A DNA stretch of 64,000 nucleotides from contig WOAB01000152.1 in the NCBI GenBank assembly GCA_027886185.1, forward strand, positions 1,443,001-1,507,000, in the 5' to 3' direction. This document shows positions 34,993 through 46,010 of the stretch, one piece after another; position 1 is the first letter of the stretch; each line of letters starts with the position of its first letter. The notes under the pieces are model-generated. The model ran no database searches. It worked only from the letters and a program-made list of their open reading frames with translations, and was not told the DNA's origin. The translations under genes were made by a program, and so were the position numbers. The DNA comes from Rheum nobile (taxonomy: Eukaryota > Streptophyta > Magnoliopsida > Caryophyllales > Polygonaceae).

Positions 34993-37160
34993 ATGAAGAT
35001 TATTACTGTGTGCTATGGAGGAGAATGAAAGATAAAAGATGGAATTAGCACATACATTGGGAATGTACTTTCCAAGGCAATTGTGTGTAATGAGAGTATA
35101 AAGTTCCAAGAACTGAAGGAAAGGATAAAAGAAATATTAAACATCAATTCATCACTTGATGAAGTGAGAATTAGTCATTTGAATCCATTCCATAGATTCA
35201 GAGAAGCATACTCGGCCGATACAGAGAAGGATTTCAGAAGCTTCTTTGACATCAATGAGGACCCTGAAGTTTCATGGAGTTTGCCTTTATATGTGTCATC
35301 AACTAGAAACACTCGTGGAAGCAACGACAATCATGATACTACGCAAAACAGTATAGCTTCTCTTCAATCTAGTTACCATTTGGAACAACACAGTGGCAGT
35401 GTTTGTTGTACAGAGACAAGCAATCTTGAAACTGGATCACTCTCTGAGCAAAATGAGATAACACAGAATCCAGTCAATACAGACTTCATTACAGTGGGAC
35501 AGATTTTTGGGACAAAAAGAGAACTTACAGATGCTGTCAAACATATGGCAATGCACGACAACTTTGGATTTAAAGTAAAGAAATCAAATGCTCAACTGTA
35601 TAAGATTGTATGTCTAGATGCTGAATGCAAGTGAAGATTAAGGGTTGCGGTGTTGTAGGGTACTGAATTCTTCGAAGTGCGAATATTTGTTCAAGAACAT
35701 ACTTGCTCTTTTGACTTCAGATGTGAAAACACCATTAAACCCTCCTTCAAAATGGTTGGAGAGACAATGAAGACAAGGTAAATGTATAACCAAATAACAA
35801 TATATTCTATAGTCTCAGAAATATTTTTTGTTTAACAGATATCTTGCTTTCAATGCAGGTTTATAAATATATCAAAGGGACCGACGCCTAATATGATTCG
35901 CAATGACATGAGAATTGAGTTTTTTCAGGATATAAGCTATTGGACAACTTTGAGGGCACATGAATGGGCACAAAATCTCATAAGAGGAACACCTGAAGCA
36001 AATTATGGGATGCTTCCTATATACTGTCACAGTAGCAAACAAATAAACAATGGTACATACACATGCTTACAAACTGAAGACCACAACCGTTTCAAATATG
36101 TATTCATCGTAATTGGAGCATCAATCAAAGGTTTCCAAGTAATGAGAAAGGTACCAAAATTAAAATTAATCTGCAGTGTGGTTTATTCAAAATGATACTT
36201 TTGTTATAGAGTTTAACTTTCAAAAAAGAGGATTATAGAGACAGTTTGCAACTGTCCCCAATAAGACTCCATAAAGAGTTTGGAAGTGTCCCTAATGAAT
36301 ATCTAGGAACAATTTCACATTCCAACTCTAAAAAGAGTTTAACTGTCCCCATTGCAAATAGGGACAGTTTATAGGGACATTTTGCAACTGTCCCCAATGA
36401 GACTCCAGAATGAGTTTGCAGGTGTCCCTAATGAGTACCAAGGAACAATTTCACAGTATCTTGAATGAAATAGGGACACTAAGAAGGTTGTGTGGACAAT
36501 TGCATAGTGTCCGCAATAGATTTTATCTAGATTAAAACTTACATGGTGAATGAAATCTTTTGTAGGTGATCATGGTTGATGGAACGCACTTACACGGAAA
36601 GTATGGGGGACATCTTTTGATCGCATCTTCACAAGATGGGAACCATCAAATCTACCCACTTGCTTATGCTGTAGTAGATTCTGAGAATGACAAGTCCTGG
36701 ACATGGTTCTTTGAACAGTTGGCTAAGGTGATTCCTTCTTCAAACCATTTGGTTATTGTCTCTGATCGGCACCAGAGTATTTTCAAAGCTGTTGAGCTTG
36801 TGTTCTCTTCATCTGAACATGTAGTATGTACAAGGCATTTGAAAGAAAATTTGAAAACAAGATTCAGAGACAAAGGAGTGTGCATATTGTTTACAAAAGC
36901 TACAGAAAGTTACACAAGAGCAGATTTTGATGATAATTTCGAGAAGATATGCACCATAAATCCAGAGATAGGAAAGCATCTAGAAATTGAAAAATTGGAG
37001 AAATGGGCTAGAGCACATTGCAAAGGGCAAAGATACAACATTCTGACTACAAATAATGCAGAATCTGTCAACAATGTGCTCAGGGAAGTGATAGGTGTTA
37101 TTTCATACACCTTTACTAGCAATTATTAGCATGATTTGGAGGAATTTATGAGTGGTTTTT
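34993..37160 (+). pseudogene. MURA-type (MULE) transposase, decayed
   Basis: The probable ATG at 34993 starts MKIITVCYGGE and meets a TGA at 35026-35028. A further TGA ends the next frame at 35632-35634, with a TAG about 20 bases later. The N-terminal part contains the MuDR plant transposase domain (QIFGTKRELTDAVKHMAM, KIVCLDAECK). After an intron near 35780-35858 comes the region RAHEWAQNLIRGTPEANY. A second intron (about 36150-36565) precedes the MULE core: VDGTHLHGKYGG (first D), WTWFFEQLAKVI, IVSDRHQSI (second D), CTRHLKEN and NNAESVNNV (E). A frameshift and stop follow at about 37090-37129. The zinc-finger C-terminus is missing, replaced by LTR-like DNA. It would have cut and moved the element. 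Confidence 0.85.
36237..36523 (+). repeat. GGGACAGTT-type repeat array B, in a MURA intron
   Basis: Two long imperfect copies (about 36237-36325 and 36372-36455) share TTTGCAACTGTCCCCAAT, GAGTTTG, GTGTCCCTAATGA and GGAACAATTTCACA. Between them lies AACTGTCCCC...GGGACAGTT. The whole array lies within the intron between the MURA DNA-binding part and the catalytic core. Confidence 0.85.
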
Positions 37161-38474
37161 AGGCTAAGTCTGTGATCCAGAAGTTGTGGAGAGAAGTGAA
37201 GATATCCCAGGATTTACAACTTAGATGGAGATGGAGCTGTTGGAGCATACTTGGAGAAGACTACCAAACACTTGGTAGGATTGAAGAGCAGCAGAAGAGA
37301 AGAAGAGGAGCTGAAGAAGATGAAGGAGTAAGCTCACCGCCCCGCGCCAGATTCACCGCGGCCCGGCGGTGACTCCCAGAGAAGGTTGAAGCCCCGCGCC
37401 AGAGGAAGCCACCGCCCAGCGGTGGAGAGCCTGACGCCCCTCAGTGGATCTCACCGCCCCGCGGTGGCCATGTTTAATGCCTCGCGCCAGAAGACTGTTA
37501 CTTTCCTTTTATTTCGTTTAGACTTTATTTTATTATTATTCTGTTTCCTTTATTGTTTGCATTAGTTTAACCTAGTTTCCTAAGACTATTTAAGCTCTCT
37601 TTCTAGGTTAAGAGGGAGATAGACACTTAGAGACTTTTTTTACCTACACACGATTTTTCAGACGTTATTTCACATTAGAGTTTTTCATCCCCTTTGATGG
37701 AGAACTAACTTTCCCTTGTTCTACTAGACGTGTGAAGCAGTACAGTTGATGTGTTTGTGAGATTTCTATTCCTTGTTCTTATCCTTATAAATGTTGGTTT
37801 GATTCTCTTGGTTATATTGATTATTGATTTCTTGTTATTCTTCTTAGCCTAATCAACTAGGTTGAATGCTTTTTATCAATTGCTAGGATTGCATATAGGG
37901 GTTCCGAGTGCATATCTAGTGGCAAACTCGATTGTGCGTATAGGGATTCCGAGCGTACAATCGTGAGTGAGAATCAGTTGCATGCGAGTATTAGTACGTC
38001 CTTCTATTTGCATGTATCCTATATCCTTGTATGCATTGCTATTGTTGTGTTGGTGGTAAAGTATACTGACAACTGTGAGAATCAGTGGTATTTTATCATT
38101 GACATAGTAATAAGTCTATTGACAACTGTGAGAATCAATAGTACTTAAGATCAGGGTGGGAACAACTATAAGGATAGTAAAAGAACTTGGATTAAATAGA
38201 TTTCTGTGATCAAATTATATCTCTGTACTGTGGATCTCGCTCTAGTAGGACTACTTTCCCTCATTATATTTCCTCAACTAAACCAAACTTGTTTGCTTTG
38301 CTTGCTTTGTGTTCTCTTGATAACCAAACCCCCCGTTCGTGTTACTTGTCATTCACACTTGCATACTTCATCGATCTTCCCTGTGGGTTCGACCCTTACT
38401 TGTCTGCTATACTTCTGTTTAGTGGGTCTGTTAGGATATTTTACTTTGACTAGGCTAAGCAACGATACATCATG
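37160..38474 (+). mobile_element. LTR-like segment between MURA and ULP genes
   Basis: This 1.3-kb stretch lies where the MURA C-terminus should be. It has the build of a gypsy LTR: a GC-rich cluster (37340-37490) with CACCGCCCCGCGCCAGA, CACCGCGG and CCGGCGGTGA motifs, then pyrimidine-rich DNA, GTGGGTTCGACCC near 38383, and an ending GGCTAAGCAACGATACATCA. The last features recall Athila-like LTR ends. It has internal repeats: ATAGGG(G/A)TTCCGAG twice near 37890-37955, and GACAACTGTGAGAATCA twice near 38065 and 38118. No target duplication was found and the left end is approximate, so solo LTR is only an inference. Confidence 0.4.
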
Positions 38475-38848
38475 TCCATACAGCATCAAACACAAACTGA
38501 GTATCTTCTACTACATTACATTAAAATCAAATAAAAACAACAACATGACCAAATGTTTGTCCCTTGCAAGGATTACAAAGACACCATAAAAGTTCAAAGT
38601 TTGCGCTGGTTAGGAGGCAGCAGCTTGAACACATATCGCCCATTGAACAGATCAATGCACATCTTGTCTCTATGCGCCTTGATACGATCATCATCGAGAT
38701 CGTCAAAGTTTCCAGCAAAAGCACGAGCTTCAATAAATTTTAATGTGTATACTCCACAGTTGCCACTGTAAACAAATAAGACAATAATCAAAATAAGAAA
38801 ACAAGAATTAAAATCTGAGTGCATACTGCATACAAGAATTAAAGAAAA

Positions 38849-39300
38849 TTATCTTGGAGGGTCTTGAGGACAATTCTCTATAGGTACTCTGTGCCAAGCA
38901 AAATCCCCTTCAAACAAGCCCAGGTGTGTGAATCTATTACACCTCTTCAATATCCTTGGAAGGATAGACAACAAAGGACGTATCAAAGCATACAGCTTCT
39001 CATCTTTGAACAAATCTATGTTGCAATCCCAAACTGTAACATGACGTTCTACCAAGTCTATTTCTAAAGCAATCCAATGCGCCATGTCCAAGTTAAAGTG
39101 GGTGAACACTTTAGTAACACCGGTATACCATGACTTCAAGTAGAATGTAGAAGCGCTTCCATCAATGAAGTTAAGAAGGCGATTTGGAATATAATTCTCA
39201 TCAGCTAAACACTTTTCTTCAATTGATGGGTTGAAATAGCCATAAAAACCAAAATCCATTATGGCTATAATCTTCCAAGCATCTGGTTCTTCAAAGACAC
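38849..39300 (-). pseudogene. ULP1 protease catalytic exon (H and D)
   Basis: Part of the ULP pseudogene. FRKRVFEEPDAWKII is followed by MDFGFYGYFNPSI, then SWYTGVTKVFTHFNLDMAHWIAL with the catalytic His, and HVTVWDCN with the Asp. It ends PQDPPR before an intron. The exon with the catalytic Cys (GNCGVYTL) is at 38594-38767 and ends with a stop after PPNQRKL. The catalytic triad residues themselves are preserved. Confidence 0.82.
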
Positions 39301-39489
39301 GCTTCCTGAAGTGGTATAAAACTTCACCAATTTGTTGTTACAACAAATATGAATAAAATCAAATTAGGTTAAGAAACAGTGAAAGTTATAGAAAAAGGAC
39401 TAGTCACAAAAGGAAGCTTACATCATCAGTAATCCAATTGTTCTTGTACTGTAGTTTAAGGAAAAAATCCTAATTAAGTGAACACTAGT

Positions 39490-39785
39490 GGAAAAAATCC
39501 TTATAGAGGCAGGCCTTTGGACACTTATTGAGGCAAACACCGTTCGCTTCAACTAAGGGGGCTGCAACAAGTAGGGACACTTTTTGAGGCGGACATTTTA
39601 CGCCTCTAAAAGGACCTTATTGAGGCGGGCCTCCAAAGCCCGCCTCAATAAGTAAACACTTGTTGAGGCGGGCCTCTATAGGCCCGCCTCAACAAGTCGC
39701 GCTGACTCGGTCGAGTTCTCGGCCGAGTCAGCGTCTATGTACTTATAGAGGCGGACATATAAGTCCGCCTCTATAAGTCCCTTCT
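39490..39785. repeat. CACTA subterminal repeats, left
   Basis: About six copies of AGAGGC/TGAGGCGGRC words occur. They include hairpins with 16-base arms CTTGTTGAGGCGGGCC around 39659-39696, and TTATAGAGGCGGAC paired with its complement near 39742-39778. Another palindrome, CGCTGACTCGG...CCGAGTCAGCG, sits at about 39698-39734. CACTA subterminal repeats bind the element's TNPA-type protein. Confidence 0.88.
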
Positions 39786-40078
39786 TTTGCGCTTCTTTTG
39801 GATGTTTTTTGGATTTATGATGCACCATACAACCCCCAAAGTGGTCTAGTACAAAACATAAAGACACCAAAGTCCACTAGAATTTCTTAATGTAACAAGC
39901 GCTTGGCATTTCAACAGATGACAACACAAAATTGTGATTTCAAAGCACATTATCAATACCAAGGAAGCCATAGTATAATTCAACTTCTTTACATATCATT
40001 ACACTGCACTAAAAGCATGTCTAACAAAGCTAGGAATTCATATGGAAGGAAGAATACATTGCAAAACCAGAAAATTAC

Positions 40079-41190
40079 CAGATGAGAGGTTGTTTTGTCA
40101 TTTAAACTCCGATACAGACGGCTTGCTTTGATTGTTGCAGTTGCCACGTTCTTCATGTCAGCGGCTCTCCTTCTTTGAGACTCCAAAACAGCTTCTTGGT
40201 TCTCAAATTTCACCAGCTTCATGAACATCAGTCCCAGCTCACCCATGGTTTGCCCCAGCTCTTGTTGTGCAGTAACAAGCCCCTCCGCCTACAGAAAAAA
40301 GATGCTTACCATCATACTCAAATTGTAGAGTTCATCTATTCCACCTAATCGATTCTCTCTGCTAGATGAAACAACACAACTCACAAGTTTTAGTAAGCAA
40401 TATAATCATCTGAGTCAATACCGACATTTGTCCTCAAACCCCGATTTTGCACTCATTCCTTAGGTTTAATTCATTCCCAATGTCTAAATTGATTCCTAAA
40501 TTAACCAAGTTAGAAAGTCAGTTACGTTACTAGTTCCATACCAATTCCAGAAATAACAGTAGAAAATAAGTTTCTAATTCCATACCAATTCATGAATTGA
40601 TCAAACAAAATACTCAAGCATCTGTCCAATTCCATACCAAAACCTAAATTATAAATCAAGCATTGCTAATTAAAGGGCAAACACTAATAATGAGACCTGT
40701 TGAGTGAAACTGCTAAGCTGCACTCCAATCTCTTCCAACCTCTTCTTCCTCTCAAGAAATTCCTTATCCTCCTCAATCACCGGCGGTTTTGATCCTCCCT
40801 ACTCGTTCACAACCGACTGCTTTACCTCTCTGAACACGCTCCACCAGTCTCTTCCTCCTCCTCCTCCTTTTCCGACGGCCTCCCTCGGCATACCAACCAC
40901 AGCCCCAGCCCCACCGAGAAACCCCCGTCTTCCGCCGCCAGGAAGTCCCTGAGCTCCTTCCCCTTCCGAAGCATCGGGTGAGCCGCCAATTTCCTCAAGT
41001 ACTTCTCGATCGCGGCCTTCCTCTGCTCCGCGAACTTCGTCTTCTCCATCACCTGACCCTCGATCACGCCCTTATCCGGTCGCAGAGACACGAAGAACCC
41101 TCAGTAACGCTCAGAAAGCCGATCCGATAACGCCACCACATCCCTGAACCGCCTCCGAACCCTAAATTCTGATCCGCCAAATTTTGGAAC
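40079..41190 (-). pseudogene. Captured sorting nexin 2 (SNX2) gene fragment
   Basis: On the minus strand the first exon piece (about 41190-40697) gives FRVRRRFRDVVALSDRLSE, the PX domain C-terminal part. After a stop come RPDKGVIEGQV and RKAAIEKYLRKLAAHP, and finally EEDKEFLERKKRL with QLSSFTQQ at the start of the BAR part. A proper intron (40696-40289) with GT-AG ends leads to the next exon (40288-40079): LVTAQQELGQTMGELGL, FENQEAVLESQRRRAADMK and ASRLYRSLND. This matches plant SNX2A/2B, retromer-associated membrane proteins. Introns are retained, so capture was from genomic DNA. Stops and frameshifts make it non-coding as a protein; both fragment ends are truncated by the transposon. Confidence 0.82.
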
Positions 41191-41504
41191 ATTTGTCATC
41201 GTCACCACCACATTATCAGTAAAGGAAGTAACCGAGAGAACCTAGCGAAGAGCACTCAAACAAGTTTACAGAATCTTACCTGGTGAGAGGCCGGCGAAGA
41301 GGTCGGTTGACACCAGCGAACGGAGGTCCGCGAAAAGGCCGGAGAAGAGGGGCAGGCCGACTCGAAGAGGTGCTCGAAGAGGCTGTGTTCAGATCGATGG
41401 ATTAGGGCTGCTCGAAGAGGAACGGCAAGTATAGAATGAAAATATTCCGGTCTTGTCAATAGAAATTAGGTTCAAATAATCCGGATGTAAATAGCGCGAT
41501 GTAC

Positions 41505-41760
41505 ATGCCCGCCTCTATTAGACATACTTTTTGAGGCGGGCTTTAATAGGCCCGCCTCAACAAGCTTTAATTGAGGCGGGCTACTTGGCCCGCCTCAATT
41601 AGTTAGCATTAGATGCGGGCCTTACCCTAGCCCGCCTCTAATACTTTAACGGGAAATGTTTTTTCAGATACTTGTTGAGGCGTATATTAATTTTCCCGCC
41701 TCAAAGTCGTTGTTGAGGCGTTTTGAACTATGTACGCCTCTAAAAGGGAGCAACAAAAAG
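41505..41760. repeat. CACTA subterminal repeats, right
   Basis: Arrays of TTGAGGCGGGCT and GGCCCGCCTCAA form hairpins at about 41529-41565 and 41566-41605, then GATGCGGGCC...GCCCGCCTC. More diverged copies lie toward the end. They mirror the left subterminal repeats. Confidence 0.88.
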
Positions 41761-41884
41761 TGTTTTTTCCACTAGTGGAACCATCATGACCAGGCACAGT
41801 AGCGTCACGGTTTCTATAAGAATAAAACATTACAAATATAACTAAAAAAAGTGACTCTTGAAGAAAGAATGAAACCCTCCCTTA

Positions 41885-41920
41885 CCCAACTGTCCCCAAG
41901 TAGGATAAGGGATAGTCCCA
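41885..41920 (-). repeat. GGGACAGTT-type repeat C, in a ULP intron
   Basis: A single AACTGTCCCC and a diverged GGGATAGTCCC lie close together beside the ULP exon that contains the CACTA insertion. Confidence 0.6.
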
Positions 41921-42486
41921 AATAGTTAGAAAACGATAAAAAAACAATTCAATACTTCAATCCAAAAAAAGGAAAAAATTACTTATCTGATTTGAGCCAT
42001 TCATGGAAAGGTCTACGCTCCTCATTATCGTAAAATGAATATGCTGGCCTTCCAGGAATTCTGATTTTTTAACTCTTGCCAGTAGTAAAAGGAGTTTGCA
42101 ATTTTTTTCTAAGCATTACCTGTCTATTGGATTTGCGTACAAGGCAACCTTCTTCTGACACTTGTGAACCTTCAAGCGATCCACCCTCGCCTTGAGATTC
42201 ACAGATTACACCAACCTTGTTCAAGTCTGTCTTTTATGATTCAACTATGGATTCAATATCCCTGATTGCATTATCCTCTTCCACATCAGAAACTTGAGCA
42301 ACTTCTATTGTATTTCCAGTGCCACCCCCAACATCTGGTAGTTCATCAATCCTTGCGACATTTCCACTCTCAACATCCAAAGTACCATCACCTTGTTTCA
42401 GAATGGGTTCATTGGTGTTGGCATTATCAACAACTACATTATTTTGATCTAGTTTAGATTTATCATTTCTTGATATAACAAAACTA

Positions 42487-42797
42487 GGACAGTATGCAAC
42501 TATCCCCGTTATTTTGAAGACAGTTACAAGCTGTCCCCATGATGGTGGAGACATATATAACAAAACTGTACCCATCTATCTGTCCCCAAAATGGTGGGGA
42601 CAGTTTGAAACTGTCCCCACCATATTTGGGGATAGTTAGAAACTGTCCCCATAAATATGGGGAGATGTCCCCATGATGGTGAAGATAGATAGAAACTGTC
42701 CCCACCATGTTTGGGGACATATAGAAACTGTCCCCACATGTGAGGGACAGATTATACATTGCCCATTAAAAGTTTACAACACATGTAAATAACATTT
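42487..42797 (-). repeat. GGGACAGTT-type repeat array D, in a ULP intron
   Basis: At least four exact AACTGTCCC cores alternate with GGGGACA(G/T) words at 25-45 bp intervals, with CCATGATGG and CCACCAT spacers. GGGGACAGTTTGAAACTGTCCC at 42597 is one near-perfect hairpin. The right edge (about 42733-42797) is homologous to the edge of array F (44981-45044): both carry TGTGAGGGACAGATTATA, a CCC(A)TTAAAAGTTT-type word and CACATGTA. Confidence 0.88.
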
Positions 42798-43362
42798 AAA
42801 AATAAAAACAAAACTGGGATTACCTGAATCCTTCTGAGTTCTGACTTAATCACCTAGACCACCTTCATCCTTAGTATCACAAAGGACTTGTCTTGTAAGT
42901 GCTACAACCATATTAACTTTTTCAGCTTGCAATGAACTTAGCTCTTCTTCTCCTTCCTCATTCAAACTGCAATCCGTACCATCTCTAACATCAACATCAA
43001 AGCTGCAACATCCTCCTTTTACATTACCATCCTCATTCGTACCACTATCCACACCATCTATAACCTCAACATCAAAGCTAGAACATCCTCTTTCTAAATT
43101 ACCTTCTTCATTCAAACTGTCATCCACACCCTCTCTAACTTCAACACTACAACATCCTATTTCCACATTGAAATTGCAATCCACATCATCTCTAGCTTCA
43201 AGATCAGGATGTTCATTGATATTTGCATTTTCAGAAGATTCCCCAACAACAACATTAGAATCAATAGCCTTACTTATCACCTATCAAAAAAATAAAAGCA
43301 AAAAATTAATAACACATCACAACATAATACAAACTGAAGTAGCAATTATTAAAAAAAATTAG

Positions 43363-43510
43363 GGGACAGTTAAAGAGTGTGTTTAAAAGGATGGGGACAT
43401 TTTGAAATCTTTCCCAACAGTCTTGGGGACAGTTACTATAATATCCCAAGTAGATCTGTAAACAACTTTTAAACTGTCACATCATATAGGCATATTTTGA
43501 AAATTGTCCA
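43363..43510 (-). repeat. GGGACAGTT-type repeat array E, in a ULP intron
   Basis: GGGGACAGTTA occurs at 43363 and again near 43424. Diverged AAACTGTCAC and GGGGACATTTTGAAA copies lie between neighbouring ULP exons. Confidence 0.75.
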
Positions 43511-44844
43511 CACAAATGTAAAACAACAACTAGGGATTCAGAAAATTGACGTGTGAGAATTTACTTGATTGACTTTTCTTTCATGCTCATAAATGAGTTC
43601 AATTGCGCCTTGTAAGGTATTTAAATTTGTTGTAGATGGAACATCAAACTCATTGAAGATTTGTTCTCTTGATGGCTGAAAAGAAGCATCATCATGATCA
43701 GTGGCATGCAAGTCTTCATGTGTTGGGTTAACATTCAAGTTCATAGTCTTCTTAATATCTGCAACATCCTTCACAAGTAGAGATACTTTCAAGTCTTGAG
43801 CCTTCAAAATAGAAAACAGTTTCTTTGCCGAGTCTGGTTCTAGCATATCATCTTTTTTGGGATTAACGCCAGCTCCATCAAAACTTCCCGTGTCGTCCTT
43901 CCTTCTCGGCATTTCAAAAGAAGCACTGACAGTTTCTTCGCTTTCTGAAACTGCACCTTCATCCTGTTTCCCTGAAACATTATCTGTATCTGTACGAGAC
44001 AAATTTGCAGGGAAATATTCATTCAATATATGATCAACCTGCCTTTTCAAGGCAACACTTTCATCATACAAAACAAGTGCTCTTGAGTTGTCCTCCAAAG
44101 TCACAGACTTACCAACATCCTTGGGTTTCTTCACATTCTGATGGAAAAACATAACACCACCTCTACTTTGATTCCTCTGTTCTAGACCTTGATTGGCTTG
44201 TTTCACTTTCGATGTAGCATGCTTCTTGGGTTGAGGAATTCTTGTTTGTATATTCTTCATAGACTGTCTCGGTGAAGAACGACACTTAGACTGAGCACCA
44301 CTTGTTTGTATATTTTTGACAGACTGTCTCGGTGAAGAACGATACTTAGACTGAGCACCCCTTGTGGCAATCTGCTTGACAAAATCTTTCTTTGCAGCAG
44401 GCTTCTTAAAATCATTTTTCTCTTGAACTTTTTGTGTAGCAAGCTTCTTAGAATCATTTTTCTCTTGAACTTTTTGTGTAGCAGGAGAATTTACAACCTC
44501 AGACTTTCGCTTCCTAGAATCCCTAACACATGGAGATGCAAAACTTACCCTTTTTCTCTTTCCACCAGCCTTTTCCTCTTTTAACTGAAACAAAACAGTG
44601 CCCTTGTCAACGCTGTCAAAGGATATTGAATCTTCTTCATTTTTCTGTTGACGCTCATGTGCAAGAGCAACCATGGATTCAGAAAAAGAATCGAACAATT
44701 CATCATCCACATCATCTTCAAAAAACAGATGATGAAAACGCGCATGCTCTTCATACGGTGGATAGTGAATTTTCTGTAAGAACATACAAGAAATAATTTT
44801 CATAACATAGTTGGATAAATTTGACAGAGAGGAAGCTTGGAGAA

Positions 44845-45060
44845 AGTTTTCTAACTGTCCCCATCATCATGGGGACAAGAAACTGACCCCATCATCATGG
44901 GGACAGTTAGAAATTGACCCAATCATCATGGGGACAGTTAGAAACTGTCCCCATCATACTGCAGACAGATAGAAAACTATCCCCATATGTGAGGGACAGA
45001 TTATAGATCGCCCATAAAAGTTTATAACACATGTATATAACATTTAAGAAAAGGACTTAC
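44845..45060 (-). repeat. GGGACAGTT-type repeat array F, in a ULP intron
   Basis: Four near-identical units of about 35 bp built from CCCCATCATCATGGGGACA and GTTAGAAACTG or diverged forms. CCATCATCATGG and GGGGACAGTT...AACTGTCCCC give two overlapping dyads. It ends with the block shared with array D. Confidence 0.87.
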
Positions 45061-46010
45061 CAAAGGATAAGTGTCACAAAACTTATGCATCTCAGAAAAC
45101 TTAAAGTAAATCTGTTTTTTAAAACTAGTCCAACAATGCATATATGGAACATTTCTTGGCCTTGTACCAACACATTTCACAAGATGTTGAAACTGCGGGA
45201 ATGACTGCAAAATCCACACCTTCAGAAAAATAATAAAAAAGAAACAAAAATTAACATAACTACCTATTTGAAAACAAAACATGAAAAGGGGACGAAAAAT
45301 AACAACATAAAAGAATTTAATAATACCTGAAAAGGAAGTGGGTAACCAACCATTGAATAGCTATACCTTTCTTCAGTAAGAAGACGACCAATCATCCTAG
45401 TAGCAACACTCATAAAGACATCATGAGAGGCACAATACACAGCCCTACCCCAAGGATACTTAGAAAACATGTCCCAATCATTGAATAGTCTGACAAATTC
45501 AGATCTAACATATTCTTGACGTGTAGGGAACAAAACCATCTCAACTATAATAAGATGTGCTAGCCTAAACTTCTTATCCCTATCTTGTTCAGCATCAAAC
45601 AGATTTAAAAGTTGATCCCATTGACATGGCTCAACTCCTAGTACCTCTTTCATACTAGCATTGGGCGTTACAAATTTCGTATGATCATCACAATTCATGC
45701 CAGTAATCGCTGCAAATTCAGCCAATCCATAGCGGCATACATGTCCTCCTACTTTAAACCATATCTCAAACTTCTTTTCACTCTTAACCCGGTGTGCAAC
45801 AAAGAAGTGGACTAATTGGCTCACAAATTTGAAGCTATCACCCCAAACAATAATATCACCAAACAAACCTTCACGGATATGATGCATATCCTCAATGTGC
45901 ATAGACTCCTCAACATGAGCAAGTACTGAATACTTGTTATACACGTTAGCCTTACCGGGTCGATGCCACACTCTATCACAAACATACTCACATGCTGATG
46001 GATCCATCAC

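Larger units (their letters stand above)
39483..41777. mobile_element. Non-autonomous CACTA element carrying a sorting nexin fragment
   Basis: Termini CACTAGTGGAAAAAA (39483) and TTTTTTCCACTAGTG (41777) are inverted repeats with the CACTA signature. The 3-bp target duplication GAA is at 39480-39482 and 41778-41780. Both subterminal regions (39490-39780 and 41505-41760) are packed with TTGAGGCGGGC and its complement, often as hairpins. There is no transposase, so movement would need an autonomous En/Spm relative. Inside, on the minus strand, lie exons and introns of a sorting nexin 2 gene. It inserted into an exon of the ULP gene, which was therefore already part of the MULE. Confidence 0.92.
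38594..46010 (-). pseudogene. DUF1985/ULP1-like C48 protease gene of the MULE, decayed
   Basis: Minus strand. Exon 46010-45327 encodes a DUF1985 domain (VSQLVHFFVAHRVKSEKKFE, ICRYGLAEFAAITG-like, RLAHLIIVEMVLFP). Further exons lie near 45222-45058 and 44773-43567. The latter is a long lysine/serine-rich linker with a duplicated 35-residue-scale segment (SSPRQS-KNIQT twice). Two acidic exons follow near 43280-42840 and 42487-41990. The protease part is at 39300-38849 (DMAHWIALEIDLVERHVTVWD: catalytic H and D) and 38767-38594 (GNCGVYTLKFIE: catalytic C). A stop lies at about 42233, another in the exon at 39470, and a CACTA element interrupts that exon. ULP1 proteases remove SUMO-like modifiers; in Kaonashi MULEs the role is unknown. 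Introns hold repeat arrays C to F. Confidence 0.8.

Noticed and set aside
42234..42759. Minus-strand frames with MGTVLLYMSPPSWG-like repeats
   Set aside because: They read through the intronic AACTGTCCC array. The protein repeats only mirror the DNA repeat.
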